A DNA stretch of 64,000 nt, taken from assembly GCF_014698045.1 (NCBI RefSeq), contig NZ_JACJSE010000021.1, positions 1-64,000 of the forward strand, given 5' to 3'. Position 1 is the stretch's first letter; every line of letters starts with the position of its first letter. This document shows positions 55,015 to 63,753 of the stretch, piece after piece. The translations under genes and the position numbers were made by a program. The notes under the pieces are model-generated. The model worked only from the letters and a program-made list of their open reading frames with translations, had not been told where the DNA came from and did not search any database. Source of the stretch: Aulosira sp. FACHB-615. GTDB lineage: Bacteria; Cyanobacteriota; Cyanobacteriia; Cyanobacteriales; Nostocaceae.

Positions 55015-55896
55015 ATGACCGATTCTCAAAATTCGCAAATAGATGAATCTTTATTGGCAAAAGAATTATATGCTCCACTGCCAACAAGTAGACAATTATT
55101 TACTTATAGTATGAATGCGATCGCCTTTGCATTCACAGGTTTAGCGTTAATTCCTTTAATATCAATTTTATGGGAAATTATCAAACGCGGTTTCTCCAGT
55201 TTGAGACCAGAGATGTTTGTCAAATCAGTGATTGATTATGGCTTGGGTAATGCTATTATAGGCACGATTACAGTTGTAATGATTGGCTCAATATTCAGTC
55301 TGCCAATTGGGATATTAACAGGGATATTTTTAGCAGAATTTAATCAAGTTAACCCAGCATCGCAATTTGTTCGCTTCATCACCACAATTTTGACTGGTGT
55401 ACCTTCAATTATTGTTGGTATTTTTGCTTACGGTGTAATTGTGTTAGTTACTAAAGGATTTAGCGCAGTTGCAGGTGGCTTTGCTTTAGCTGTGTTGATG
55501 TTACCTATCGTGATTCTGACAACAGAAGAAGCATTAAAATTAGTTCCTAAAGACCAACGCCTTGCGTCTGCTGCTTTGGGTGGGACGCGGTTTCAGACAA
55601 CATTTCGCATTGTAGTAACTGCGGCTTTACCTGCAATTACTACAGGTATTTTACTCGCGATCGCCCGCGCCGCAGGTGAAACAGCACCCCTAATTTTCAC
55701 GGCATTATTTAGTTTAGATTGGTCTCCAGGATTGCTGAGTCCCACAGCTTCGTTACCTGTATTAATTTTTAATCTGTATAACGACCCAGACCCCGAAAAA
55801 AATCAATTGGTTTGGACTACTGCTATCGTCTTACTTGGCTTAGTTATTTGTGTGAGTTTGATTTCACGCTTAGTCACAAGTAAGAAAAAAATTTAA
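55015..55896 (+). CDS. pstA: Phosphate ABC transporter permease
   Basis: A 293-residue inner-membrane permease, the partner of PstC. Six helices; ABC loop KLVPKDQRLASAALGGTR and AIARAAGETAPLIFTALF. Starts 9 bp after pstC, ends 29 bp before pstB. Forms the phosphate channel with PstC. Confidence 0.95.
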   Translation: MTDSQNSQIDESLLAKELYAPLPTSRQLFTYSMNAIAFAFTGLALIPLISILWEIIKRGFSSLRPEMFVKSVIDYGLGNAIIGTITVVMIGSIFSLPIGILTGIFLAEFNQVNPASQFVRFITTILTGVPSIIVGIFAYGVIVLVTKGFSAVAGGFALAVLMLPIVILTTEEALKLVPKDQRLASAALGGTRFQTTFRIVVTAALPAITTGILLAIARAAGETAPLIFTALFSLDWSPGLLSPTASLPVLIFNLYNDPDPEKNQLVWTTAIVLLGLVICVSLISRLVTSKKKI

Positions 55897-55925
55897 TTGA
55901 AACTTATTTACTGCTTTTACTAAAT

Positions 55926-56705
55926 ATGAATAATCTCAATCCTGCCATCAAAGTTAAAAATCTCAGCTTTTACTACAACACTTCTAAAGCAATTGAAGGC
56001 ATATCAATAGATATTTATCAAAATCAAGTAACGGCAATAATTGGCCCTAGTGGTTGTGGGAAATCAACTTTTATCAAAACTCTCAATCGGATTAGTGAAT
56101 TAGAAGGGCCAGTCAAAGTAGAAGGAAAAGTAGAGTTCTTTGGTCAAAATATTTACGACTCAAAAATTAACGTCAACCGCCTGCGTCGTCAAATTGGGAT
56201 GGTATTCCAAAAACCAAATCCCTTTCCGATTAGTATTTATGAGAATGTCGCTTATGGAGTCAGAATAGCAGGTAGGCGATCGCAAACAGAAGTAGATGAA
56301 ATTGTCGAGTCAGCTTTAAAAGGTGCAGCTTTGTGGGACGAGGTAAAAGATAAACTCAATAAATCTGCATTAGGACTTTCTGGAGGTCAACAACAACGAC
56401 TCTGTATAGCCCGTGCTTTAGCCATTAAACCCAAAGTACTGTTAATGGATGAACCTTGTTCAGCACTTGACCCCATAGCAACGATGAAAGTCGAAGAATT
56501 AATTCACAGTCTGCGTTCAGAATTAACAATTGCCATTGTTACCCATAACATGCAGCAAGCAGCCCGCGTCTCTGATTTTACAGCTTTCTTTAGCACCGAC
56601 GAAAGCCGAATTGGTCAAATGGTGGAATTTGGTGTCACAAATCAAATATTTTATAACCCCATCGATGCGCGTACCCATGACTATGTTTCAGGGCGTTTTG
56701 GTTAA
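55926..56705 (+). CDS. pstB: Phosphate ABC transporter ATPase
   Basis: A 259-residue ATPase with canonical motifs: GPSGCGKST (Walker A), MVFQKPNPFPIS (Q-loop with Gln), LSGGQQQR, LLMDEPCSALDP (Walker B/D-loop) and VTHN. It energises phosphate uptake through PstC-PstA. It contrasts with the divergent PstB at 50918, which lacks the Q-loop Gln. Confidence 0.96.
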   Translation: MNNLNPAIKVKNLSFYYNTSKAIEGISIDIYQNQVTAIIGPSGCGKSTFIKTLNRISELEGPVKVEGKVEFFGQNIYDSKINVNRLRRQIGMVFQKPNPFPISIYENVAYGVRIAGRRSQTEVDEIVESALKGAALWDEVKDKLNKSALGLSGGQQQRLCIARALAIKPKVLLMDEPCSALDPIATMKVEELIHSLRSELTIAIVTHNMQQAARVSDFTAFFSTDESRIGQMVEFGVTNQIFYNPIDARTHDYVSGRFG

Positions 56706-56804
56706 TTCCTTAGCTGCAATTTTATTATGCGATCGCACTTACTCATGTTCTTCTGGGCATAAGTCCTGTGAGCAATCCAATCAAATTCCTATACTATACT
56801 ATAG

Positions 56805-56905
56805 TATAGCAATCCTAAATGAATTACAAACGAAACATTCGCAGGATCGCTTATTTACAAGCCTTCCAGATTGCTTCTGTTTACATCTCAAATAGGATTG
56901 CTATA
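56805..56905. mobile_element. MITE-like unit 1 (TATAGCAATCCTA termini)
   Basis: A 101-bp unit starting TATAGCAATCCTA and ending TAGGATTGCTATA, i.e. perfect 13-bp terminal inverted repeats. It overlaps the next unit by 4 bp (TATA). Flanking TA-rich sequence fits a TA-inserting element. No transposase is present. Confidence 0.65.
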
Positions 56906-57017
56906 GCAATCCTAAATCATTTGTGAAATTCTCTTTCTTTTCTTTCTTTGTGTCCTTTGCGTCCTTTGCGGTTCGTTAAAAAGAATACTTTTTCACAACT
57001 CAGATAGGATTGCTATA
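56902..57017. mobile_element. MITE-like unit 2 (TATAGCAATCCTA termini)
   Basis: A 116-bp unit with the same 13-bp termini plus a further matching TGTGAAA inward on each side. It ends about 30 bp before the RHH antitoxin start, so it probably supplies part of its upstream region. Adjacent to unit 1, a tandem insertion. Confidence 0.65.
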
Positions 57018-57048
57018 TGAATTATTTTTACTACTAATTGCTAGGAAG

Positions 57049-57264
57049 ATGAAAGTCGAAAAACTATCTATTTCTTTGCCACTGAATTTAGTGGAGTTTA
57101 TCGAAAATTACAAGCTGAATAAAGGATGTAAATCTCGTTCTCAGGTAATTGAACAAGCATTAGAATTGCTGCGAAATCAAGAACTAGAAGAAGCTTACCG
57201 CCAAGCATCTGCTGAAATTGATAGTGCTTGGGATGTAACAATAGCAGATGGTTTAACAATTTAA
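57049..57264 (+). CDS. Ribbon-helix-helix antitoxin-like protein, orphan
   Basis: A 71-residue protein, MKVEKLSISLPLNLVEFIENY..., with the CopG/RHH pattern (beta strand KLSISLP, helices FIENYKLNKG and SRSQVIEQALELLR). The tail (QASAEIDSAWDVTIADGL) resembles antitoxins of MazF/PemK-type pairs. No toxin gene follows (the next ~190 bp are non-coding). ATG 57049 is used; an upstream TTG frame is unlikely. Confidence 0.7.
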   Translation: MKVEKLSISLPLNLVEFIENYKLNKGCKSRSQVIEQALELLRNQELEEAYRQASAEIDSAWDVTIADGLTI

Positions 57265-57453
57265 AAGCAGAAATGATGATATAGCATTTACTAGTCTACT
57301 GAGGTACAAATTTATCTATTTTCATCTGCGTCCATCCGCGTCCATCTGCGGTTAATTATTTTTTCCTGTACTTCACTGAGTCGAGAACCGCTATAAATCA
57401 GGACTGAGAATGAACATAACAGATTTCTCATTCCCAATCCCTCAAACTATTAA

Positions 57454-59499
57454 CTATCGCCAATCTTCCCAATTTTGATTAAAAATTGAAGTGTCAGGGA
57501 AAGCGGTAGGATTGCCGTTTTTTTCTAATAAACTTTTTAAGGCTTGCAGTTGCGGTTCTGCTTTGGGTAAATCATCCACGAGTTGATAAGGTGCAATTTG
57601 ATTTTTTAAAGCAAAAGCAGTCACAGTTCCCGCCGCCGCACCAGAAGACCATTCAAAAGAATGTACGCGATATGCAGCCGCAGCAATATGGCTGGTAGCA
57701 ATACTCTTTCCACCCACAATTAAATTATCAATCTTTTGAGGAATCATTGCCCGCAGTGCAATTTGGAACGGATAAGCTTGTCCTGCGCCGCGCCTTTCTC
57801 CCGGACGTTCTTTATTTCCTGGGGCTTCTGGCGGACTTTGAGTCATGCAAGGATGAAAGTCGATGGCGTAGTGACCAATACCCACAGCATCAGGATAAAT
57901 TGTGGAACGGCTACGACGTAAGGATTTATCTGGTGAGACTTGACCAGTAATTACAGATGCAGCCTCTAAACCTGCGAGTGTTGCTTTTAACTGACGATAG
58001 GTATCCGCAGATAAGGTTTTACGATAATACTCATCGTTGTAGTTGCGGCGAGAAATATCAACTTCCCAAATCATAAAACCTTCCGGTTGTCCCCAACTAG
58101 GACGACCAATAATTCGCCTACCTTCTCGCATATAGGGATATTTTGATAAGCCATGCACTGTCCCCATTGGAGAATTTAACCCGGACAGAAATCGATTATT
58201 CGTTTGCTGTTGCTTCACACCCTTACCTAACTGAGAATCTGTAGTTCCCTTTACCAGCCAGTAATAATAAGCCAGGGCATTTTCCTCACCTCTGCGGAGG
58301 GTTTCTGTCCGCAGTCCTCCCATCCAACCGCCTGGTTTTAACTGTCCTGTAGCTTGCAGTTGTTGGCGAGTGTAAATCAAGTTATCTTTGGCTGTTCCTG
58401 GACGGTAGTCGTTACCCCAAGTCCAGTTTTGCATTGAGATATCCCCTGGTGTGGGTGCAGTGAATCTCACACCGTTAAATTGTGTGGGTTTTCCAGGATT
58501 TGGATGCCAGATTCGGCGGTAGGTGAAAACTAAGCCAAAATCTGCTAATCTTTTTAACTCATAGCTGAAATATGGTGAATACTGTAAATAGAATGGGGGC
58601 ATGGTTTGGGGTTGCGGTTCCTTGGTAGCCTCCATTGCAAAGGTATAAGTAAAACCTTGGGTACAGTAAGGATCATTGCTGGTGCTGGAAGAAGATGGTT
58701 CGAGGAAAGAACGCGCATCAATACCCAAACGATAGGGAACATCAGCTAAGGCGATGATTTCGCCAGTTTCGCTGGCATCAATCACATACCACTGGGGAGA
58801 ATTGTTGGTGGTTGGTTTTTTGGGAACCTTGGGAACAAAGCGGATAATTTTTTTACTTAACCGCGATGAATTTTGGTAGCGATGGGCATCTTCAATGGTT
58901 TGAGATAAGGTAAAAGTGTTGAGAGGTGGTGCGCCTTTGGCTGGTTGATGTTGAATTGCGATCGCACCTTCAATGATTTTCCGATTCTGACTAATATTTA
59001 ATTCCTTAATTACTGTGTTGGGAAACCATTCCAACTTACCTTTACCCTTTTTTTCGGCATCCTTGAGCATTTGCGTCATAATGATGTGTGCATCACGAGG
59101 CAGAAAACAAGAATCACTTACCCAGCACTCACCAGGGTTAAGTTTGCCGTAATAGCGTTGAATCCGGTTGCGTAATTCAGTATAGCCGCGAGAATAGAAT
59201 TGGCGATCGCGTTGAGTTGGTCGTTCATCTAACGCAGATGTCCCCTGAGATGAAATTTGTCCCCCCAACCAGTCGGTAATTTCTGTCAAACATACTGTTC
59301 GTCCTGCTAGTAACCCCTCGTAAGCCGTGGCTACTCCAGATAGTCCACCACCTACTACCAACATCTCGCAGTTGACCGTTTTATCTGGGGTTCTTGGTGG
59401 TGCAGCAACAATAGTAGACTCAGGTAACAAATATGTGGAAACTAAGCTAACACTGAAGAGTAATGCTTGAAAACCAGCTACTTTGTGTCTGCGCTTCAT
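57454..59499 (-). CDS. Exported FAD-dependent oxidoreductase
   Basis: A 681-residue protein of the FAD_oxidored (PF12831-like) family. ATG 59499 is chosen because it begins a clear signal peptide (MKRRHKVAGFQALLFSVSLV..., cleaved near STIVAA); an upstream start at 59565 would bury it. The dinucleotide-binding motif VVGGGLSGVATAYEGLLAGR is at about 45-65, and the C-terminal NLIVGGKSIATSHIAAAAYR closes the FAD site. It acts outside the cytoplasm; the substrate is unknown. Single gene, convergent with the RHH gene. Confidence 0.85.
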   Translation of the reverse strand: MKRRHKVAGFQALLFSVSLVSTYLLPESTIVAAPPRTPDKTVNCEMLVVGGGLSGVATAYEGLLAGRTVCLTEITDWLGGQISSQGTSALDERPTQRDRQFYSRGYTELRNRIQRYYGKLNPGECWVSDSCFLPRDAHIIMTQMLKDAEKKGKGKLEWFPNTVIKELNISQNRKIIEGAIAIQHQPAKGAPPLNTFTLSQTIEDAHRYQNSSRLSKKIIRFVPKVPKKPTTNNSPQWYVIDASETGEIIALADVPYRLGIDARSFLEPSSSSTSNDPYCTQGFTYTFAMEATKEPQPQTMPPFYLQYSPYFSYELKRLADFGLVFTYRRIWHPNPGKPTQFNGVRFTAPTPGDISMQNWTWGNDYRPGTAKDNLIYTRQQLQATGQLKPGGWMGGLRTETLRRGEENALAYYYWLVKGTTDSQLGKGVKQQQTNNRFLSGLNSPMGTVHGLSKYPYMREGRRIIGRPSWGQPEGFMIWEVDISRRNYNDEYYRKTLSADTYRQLKATLAGLEAASVITGQVSPDKSLRRSRSTIYPDAVGIGHYAIDFHPCMTQSPPEAPGNKERPGERRGAGQAYPFQIALRAMIPQKIDNLIVGGKSIATSHIAAAAYRVHSFEWSSGAAAGTVTAFALKNQIAPYQLVDDLPKAEPQLQALKSLLEKNGNPTAFPDTSIFNQNWEDWR

Positions 59500-59792
59500 G
59501 ATGAGAAAACTTTTTCTACTCCTTTGCCAACTTGTAGACGGTACCATTTCCGAAATGTTCACCACAAGTCACTGAAGAGGTATGGCAGTGCGGCACGTAA
59601 AGATAAGCGATCGCCCCTTACCCTCACCTTTACCCCAATCTTCCCCGCAGCTAGTCGCTCGTTTACTGCTTCAATTGTCCACTTCATTGACCTAAAATTG
59701 ACCTAAAATAGTTCTGGGATTTGGGGTAACTTGGGGTGATTTAGGGTAATAATACCACCTCAAATCGTGGAGGCAAGATTATGCTTCCAATT

Positions 59793-59820
59793 AAAAAAGC
59801 TGCCACAAGGACAGCTTTTT
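59793..59820 (-). terminator. Rho-independent terminator of tRNA-Val
   Basis: Read on the minus strand, AAAAAGCTG-TCCTTGTGG-CAGCTTTTTT forms a stable stem with a T-run immediately after the tRNA gene (6 bp away). Confidence 0.8.
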
Positions 59821-59826
59821 AAGATA

Positions 59827-59899
<73 letters not shown>

Positions 59900-59992
59900 G
59901 TTTGCGCTCACAATTAAATAATATAGCAAAATATTTTGAATCGCGCTAGTATTTTTGAGAAAAATTTTTTGAATATTTTTGAGAACCTTTAA

Positions 59993-60598
59993 ATGCCCTC
60001 TGGTCGAACGCACGATCGCATTACTCTGTGGGCTTTGCCGTTGGTGGCGGGTGTGGCTTTTTGGCAGACCCGCAGTAGCAGCGTGACCTTGCTGGTGGCT
60101 GGTGGGTTTATGTTTGGCGGCTTGATGTTTGGCCCTGACTTAGATATTTACTCTCGGCAATATCAACGCTGGGGTTATTTGCGCTGGATTTGGCTACCTT
60201 ATCAAAAAAGCCTGCGTCATCGTTCTTTTTTATCGCATGGGCCGATTATTGGGACGACACTGCGAGTCATTTATCTTTCCTGCTTGTTAGCGATCGCAGC
60301 ATTGATAATTTTGGTAATTTTTGAAAAACTGGGAAACACAAAATTTAACTGGTCAGCTTTGGGTGAAAATATTCAAAAATCGCTACTTGGCTATGGTACA
60401 GAATATCTTGCCCTGTTTCTTGGCTTAGAACTCGGCGCGATGAGTCATTCTTTGAGTGATTGGTGTGGTTCTGCATATAAGCGAATGCAAAAGCAGGGGA
60501 TTAGCGGTTTACTCCCTACCAGCAAAGTCAAAAAGCGCAAAGTATCACGCCGTGTTCGTCCGTCGAAACCTGGAAGTAGTACAAAAAGGCAAAAGTAA
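59993..60598 (+). CDS. DUF2227 putative metal-binding membrane protein
   Basis: A 201-residue protein matching the DUF2227 (putative metal-binding) family: MPSGRTHDRITLWALPLV at the N-terminus, GPDLDIYSRQYQRWGYLRWIW, YQKSLRHRSFLSHGP, and GAMSHSLSDWCGS, with His/Asp residues spaced as in a metal site and two to three hydrophobic segments. The C-terminal Lys/Arg-rich tail ends in a dispersed-repeat sequence that supplies its stop. Function unknown. Confidence 0.85.
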   Translation: MPSGRTHDRITLWALPLVAGVAFWQTRSSSVTLLVAGGFMFGGLMFGPDLDIYSRQYQRWGYLRWIWLPYQKSLRHRSFLSHGPIIGTTLRVIYLSCLLAIAALIILVIFEKLGNTKFNWSALGENIQKSLLGYGTEYLALFLGLELGAMSHSLSDWCGSAYKRMQKQGISGLLPTSKVKKRKVSRRVRPSKPGSSTKRQK

Positions 60599-60811
60599 AA
60601 AGTCAAAAGGAAAAATAAATATACACCCCTATACCCTTTCACCCTCACACCCAATCCCCACAGAAAATTTTGATGCGTCAGTCCTGCTAATAAAGAAACT
60701 CCCTCACAAGTTCCTCAAATTGTTCTTCTAAATTAAAAGTGTAGGTAATACCAATTTGAAAAATGATTGCGACAAATGGGTTACTGAAAAGCTCACCAGT
60801 AAGCAATTTCC

Positions 60812-60843
60812 CAATCCAAAATCCAAAATCTAAAATCCAAAAT
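60812..60843. repeat. Heptamer short tandem repeat (AATCCAA-type)
   Basis: CCAATCCAAAATCCAAAATCTAAAATCCAAAAT is a run of 7-8-bp AATCCAA units typical of Nostocales STRR sequences. It lies in the 60599-60961 gap, which otherwise holds no gene that I can identify. Confidence 0.6.
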
Positions 60844-60961
60844 GTTATAACTAGCGATCGCCTTTAGTTGGTTGACTCCATCTCATACCCACTAAGACCA
60901 AACATCAGCATAAATGCTTTTTGGTGTTTGTTCGCACTCAGACGGTTTACAGGAGTTCGTT

Positions 60962-61579
60962 ATGAAAACCCAACGCAACTATTTAGCATATAGAGGAGAA
61001 GCGATCGCTGCTTCGACGCTAGTTATCTTGGCACTATTTGGAGGAACTACTTGGTGGAGTCGGCAAATCACCAATCCTACAACCCAAGCCAATAATTCAG
61101 CAGTAATTATTGCCTCAAAATCTGCACCAGCAGTAGCAGCAATACAACCGCAAACTTACTGGTTAAAATTTGACAACAACCAAATTCATCTAGTACCTCA
61201 ACCTGTAGAAGTAAAAGCCGGACTAACCTCAGAAGCAGCTTTAAAATTAGCTTTCACTCATCTATTAACAACTCCTAAAACTGCTGACTTAAGTACCACA
61301 ATTCCCCCAGGTACAAAATTATTAGATTTACGAGTGACTCAAGCTGGAATTTATGTCAATCTCTCGTCAGAGTTTAGTCAAGGTGGTGGTAGTACTTCAA
61401 TGGCTTATCGTTTAGCACAGGTTGTCTATACTGCTACTAGTATTGACCCAACAGCTAAAGTTTTTGTCTCGGTTGCAGGCAAACCAATCGATATAGCTCA
61501 TCCACTTGGTGGTGAAGGGTTAATTTTGCGACAACCAATTACAAGGCGACAATTTGCCGAAGATTTTACGATTTCTTGA
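60962..61579 (+). CDS. GerMN-domain exported protein
   Basis: A 205-residue protein: one N-terminal membrane anchor (ASTLVILALFGGTTWW), a linker, then a GerMN domain (about 70-200; VKAGLTSEAALKLAFTHLL, PPGTKLLDLRVTQAGIYVNLSSEF, YRLAQVVYTATSIDPTAKVFVSVAG). In Bacillus GerM this domain acts in spore or cell-wall processes; in cyanobacteria it is widespread and its role is unclear. ATG 60962 has AGGAG 6 bases upstream; a longer frame from 60914 lacks this. Confidence 0.87.
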   Translation: MKTQRNYLAYRGEAIAASTLVILALFGGTTWWSRQITNPTTQANNSAVIIASKSAPAVAAIQPQTYWLKFDNNQIHLVPQPVEVKAGLTSEAALKLAFTHLLTTPKTADLSTTIPPGTKLLDLRVTQAGIYVNLSSEFSQGGGSTSMAYRLAQVVYTATSIDPTAKVFVSVAGKPIDIAHPLGGEGLILRQPITRRQFAEDFTIS

Positions 61580-61627
61580 TTGCTTGAGTTACTGTTTTGT
61601 TTCATCTATATCTCAACCTGCACTACT

Positions 61628-61876
61628 ATGGCAAAAAATCATAATTTTTTCCTGAAGAATTTTATTATTTTATGGCATTTCCTTAACCAACCACTTTTCC
61701 GATGCAAGACATTATTCAACCCATTTAAGTTTTGGCAACTTTACCACATACACGAGGATTTAGAACGCCTCTGGAATTATGACACCATTCAATTTTTAGA
61801 TAAATGCTGTAATTTCGACACAATTAACCTATTAGAGAGATGTTTAGCCATAGAAAATGAGGCCAACCAAGATTAA
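61628..61876 (+). CDS. Unknown 82-residue protein
   Basis: MAKNHNFFLKNFIILWHFL... with an aromatic, hydrophobic N-terminal part and an acidic C-terminal half containing two similar DTIxFL/DTINLL segments (NYDTIQFLDKCCNFDTINLLERC). ATG 61628 is preferred over the upstream frame start at 61580. No family recognised. Confidence 0.5.
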   Translation: MAKNHNFFLKNFIILWHFLNQPLFRCKTLFNPFKFWQLYHIHEDLERLWNYDTIQFLDKCCNFDTINLLERCLAIENEANQD

Positions 61877-61966
61877 GTCTACTAAAAGTCAGAATTGGCG
61901 AGAAGAAAATTTAAATAAAGCATTTACTAAAGTTTTTCACATCAAAATCAAATAGGAGAAAAATAT

Positions 61967-62134
61967 ATGTCTATTAGCAAAATTATCAAAACAATTACAG
62001 ATGGTATAGCAAAAGTTGTCACCTATATCTCAGGTGCAGCTAGTAGAATTTTTAGCCCCAGAGATGATAACTACCCAGAAACGGGAGTTCAACCATTTGA
62101 AGGTGATATTGCTAACAATAAACGTAGGCATTAA
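61967..62134 (+). CDS. Small 55-residue conserved-looking protein
   Basis: A 55-residue protein beginning MSISKIIKTITDGIAKVVTY, then SGAASRIFSPRDDNYPETGVQPF, ending KRRH. AGGAG lies 8 bases before the ATG. The amphipathic N-terminal helix followed by SPRDD(N)YPxTGVQPFxGDI is a pattern I recall from small cyanobacterial proteins. Function unknown. Confidence 0.7.
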   Translation: MSISKIIKTITDGIAKVVTYISGAASRIFSPRDDNYPETGVQPFEGDIANNKRRH

Positions 62135-62184
62135 GGATAAATGGGCGACTAAGTAAGTCGCCCCACTCAACTAAGGCGGCGAAC

Positions 62185-62580
62185 ATGATTACTGTTAGGA
62201 AAATTAACGATGAATTAGCGATCGCAGGACAAATTACCTTAGATCAGTTAAAGCAATTAGCTGAGGAGGGCTACCAGTCTGTAATTAATTTGCGATCGCC
62301 CGATGAAACCAGCTCACTAGACAACGAAAAAGAAAAAGTTGAGTTGTTAGGATTACAGTATATTAATTTTCCTACTAATCTTGGAGAAATTAATCATCAA
62401 GCAGCACTTGATATCTTTCAAGTAATCAACAAATCGCCAAAACCAACTTTAATTCATTGTGATGATTCCATCCGTTCAGCAGCAATAGTACTTTTATATA
62501 TTGCTACTAAACAAGGAATCACTTTTGAAAAAGCTCTCCAACAAACTATCAATTTAGGCTTAATTTCGTCTCACTGTTGA
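62185..62580 (+). CDS. DUF442-like protein tyrosine phosphatase-fold protein
   Basis: A 131-residue protein resembling the beta-lactamase-hydrolase-like/DUF442 phosphatase family: ELAIAGQITLDQLKQLAEEGYQSVINLRSPDE at the N-terminus and the P-loop HCDDSIRSAA (Cys-x4-Arg, as in this family). Short, single domain; it would hydrolyse phosphoesters in the cytoplasm. Substrate unknown. Confidence 0.8.
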   Translation: MITVRKINDELAIAGQITLDQLKQLAEEGYQSVINLRSPDETSSLDNEKEKVELLGLQYINFPTNLGEINHQAALDIFQVINKSPKPTLIHCDDSIRSAAIVLLYIATKQGITFEKALQQTINLGLISSHC

Positions 62581-62739
62581 AATTTGATCTAGGAATCTGC
62601 TGGCTTTTTTAGAAATTAAATCCGAGCCCCAGATATTTGACCGCAATTTAGGATCAATTCTTTCTAGTAATTTACAAAATCACCTTGATAAATTGGTGAC
62701 TCATGATCATAAAGCTACATTCAAGAGAGGCGATTTAAA

Positions 62740-63099
62740 ATGACTAAAACCCTATTAAATCTAACCATAAGATTAGTTCTTCAAGAACTTGAAGGAATTT
62801 TAGAAACTTACCCTCATCATCCTTATCAAGAAGCCTTTGCCAATCCTGATATGCGGCAAAATCTCATTGCTTATATTTTAAGTAGAATTCCTAATCAATA
62901 CATTACAGTTGATGAGGTGGAAAAACCAAAATTTATTTGTTCAGAATCTATGTGTCGTTCTTTAGAAAGCACACTACACATAGAATCAATTATTCGCCAA
63001 GGTGTTGAAAAAATTCTAGGTGAACAAGCACAGAATCTTCATCGCTATATCCCAGAAGCAGTTGATCCAAATTTGGCTGCATCTCATTGGTTTGGTTGA
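62740..63099 (+). CDS. ComFB-like (late competence) protein
   Basis: A 119-residue protein of the ComFB family: LVLQELEGILETYPHHPYQEAFANPDMRQNLIAYILSRIPNQYI-type core, a short Cys-containing segment (FICSESMCRSL) and a helical C-terminus. In cyanobacteria ComFB-like proteins have been linked to cyclic dinucleotide binding and natural competence or pili (family knowledge). Not in an obvious operon. Confidence 0.82.
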   Translation: MTKTLLNLTIRLVLQELEGILETYPHHPYQEAFANPDMRQNLIAYILSRIPNQYITVDEVEKPKFICSESMCRSLESTLHIESIIRQGVEKILGEQAQNLHRYIPEAVDPNLAASHWFG

Positions 63100-63204
63100 T
63101 ATATAGCAGTTTTATTTGAGATAGGAAAAACAGACAAGGGGGAGCCACTGCGTTGGACGAGTTTCCTGGCTCCCTCCGTGGCGTGACTTTTCAGACTTCA
63201 GACT

Positions 63205-63753
63205 TTAGACAGTTGAGATGTCTTTTTCTTTTTCTGCTAACAATTCGCTGATTTTAGCAGTGTATTTGTCTGTGAGTTTTTGCAGTTTATCTTGTTGGTC
63301 TTTAGCTTCATCCTCAGAAATTTCTGAAGCTTTTTCCTGCTTCCGAATTGCATCGATCGCATCACGGCGGATGTTCCGAATCGCTACACGACCTTCTTCA
63401 GCATACTTAGCAGCAATTTTAACCAGTTCTTTACGGCGATCGCTAGTTAACGGCGGAATATTTAGCCGAATCACAGAACCATCGTTACTGGGTGTTAAGC
63501 CCACATCCGAAAGGGAAATTGCTTTCTCAACAGTGTTCAAACTGCTTTTATCGTAAGGCTGAATCAGAATTGTTGTTGCATCTGGCGTGCTAATATTCGC
63601 CAGGGATTTTAAGGGTGTTGGTGAACCGTAATAATCCACCGTCACTTTATCTAATAAACTGGCATTGGCGCGACCAGTGCGAATTGTATTAAATGCCCGT
63701 TGAGTTGCCTCAACAGTTTTTTGCATCGTACTCTCAGCTTCAGCTAATTTCAC
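63205..63753 (-). CDS. frr: Ribosome recycling factor
   Basis: A 182-residue protein that with EF-G splits post-termination ribosomes. Seen: LAEAESTMQKTVEATQRAF, TIRTGRANASLLDKVTVDYYGSPTPLKSLANIS and the long C-terminal helix ...RRDAIDAIRKQEKASEISEDEAK.... GTG 63753, with GGGAGG 5 bases upstream, gives the usual length; an upstream frame start at 63768 is not needed. The start overlaps the end of pyrH by 14 bp, the common pyrH-frr arrangement. Confidence 0.97.
   Translation of the reverse strand: MKLAEAESTMQKTVEATQRAFNTIRTGRANASLLDKVTVDYYGSPTPLKSLANISTPDATTILIQPYDKSSLNTVEKAISLSDVGLTPSNDGSVIRLNIPPLTSDRRKELVKIAAKYAEEGRVAIRNIRRDAIDAIRKQEKASEISEDEAKDQQDKLQKLTDKYTAKISELLAEKEKDISTV

Noticed and set aside
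57736..57950. Plus-strand ORFs inside the FAD oxidoreductase
   Set aside because: They are antisense shadows; the minus-strand protein has clear FAD motifs.
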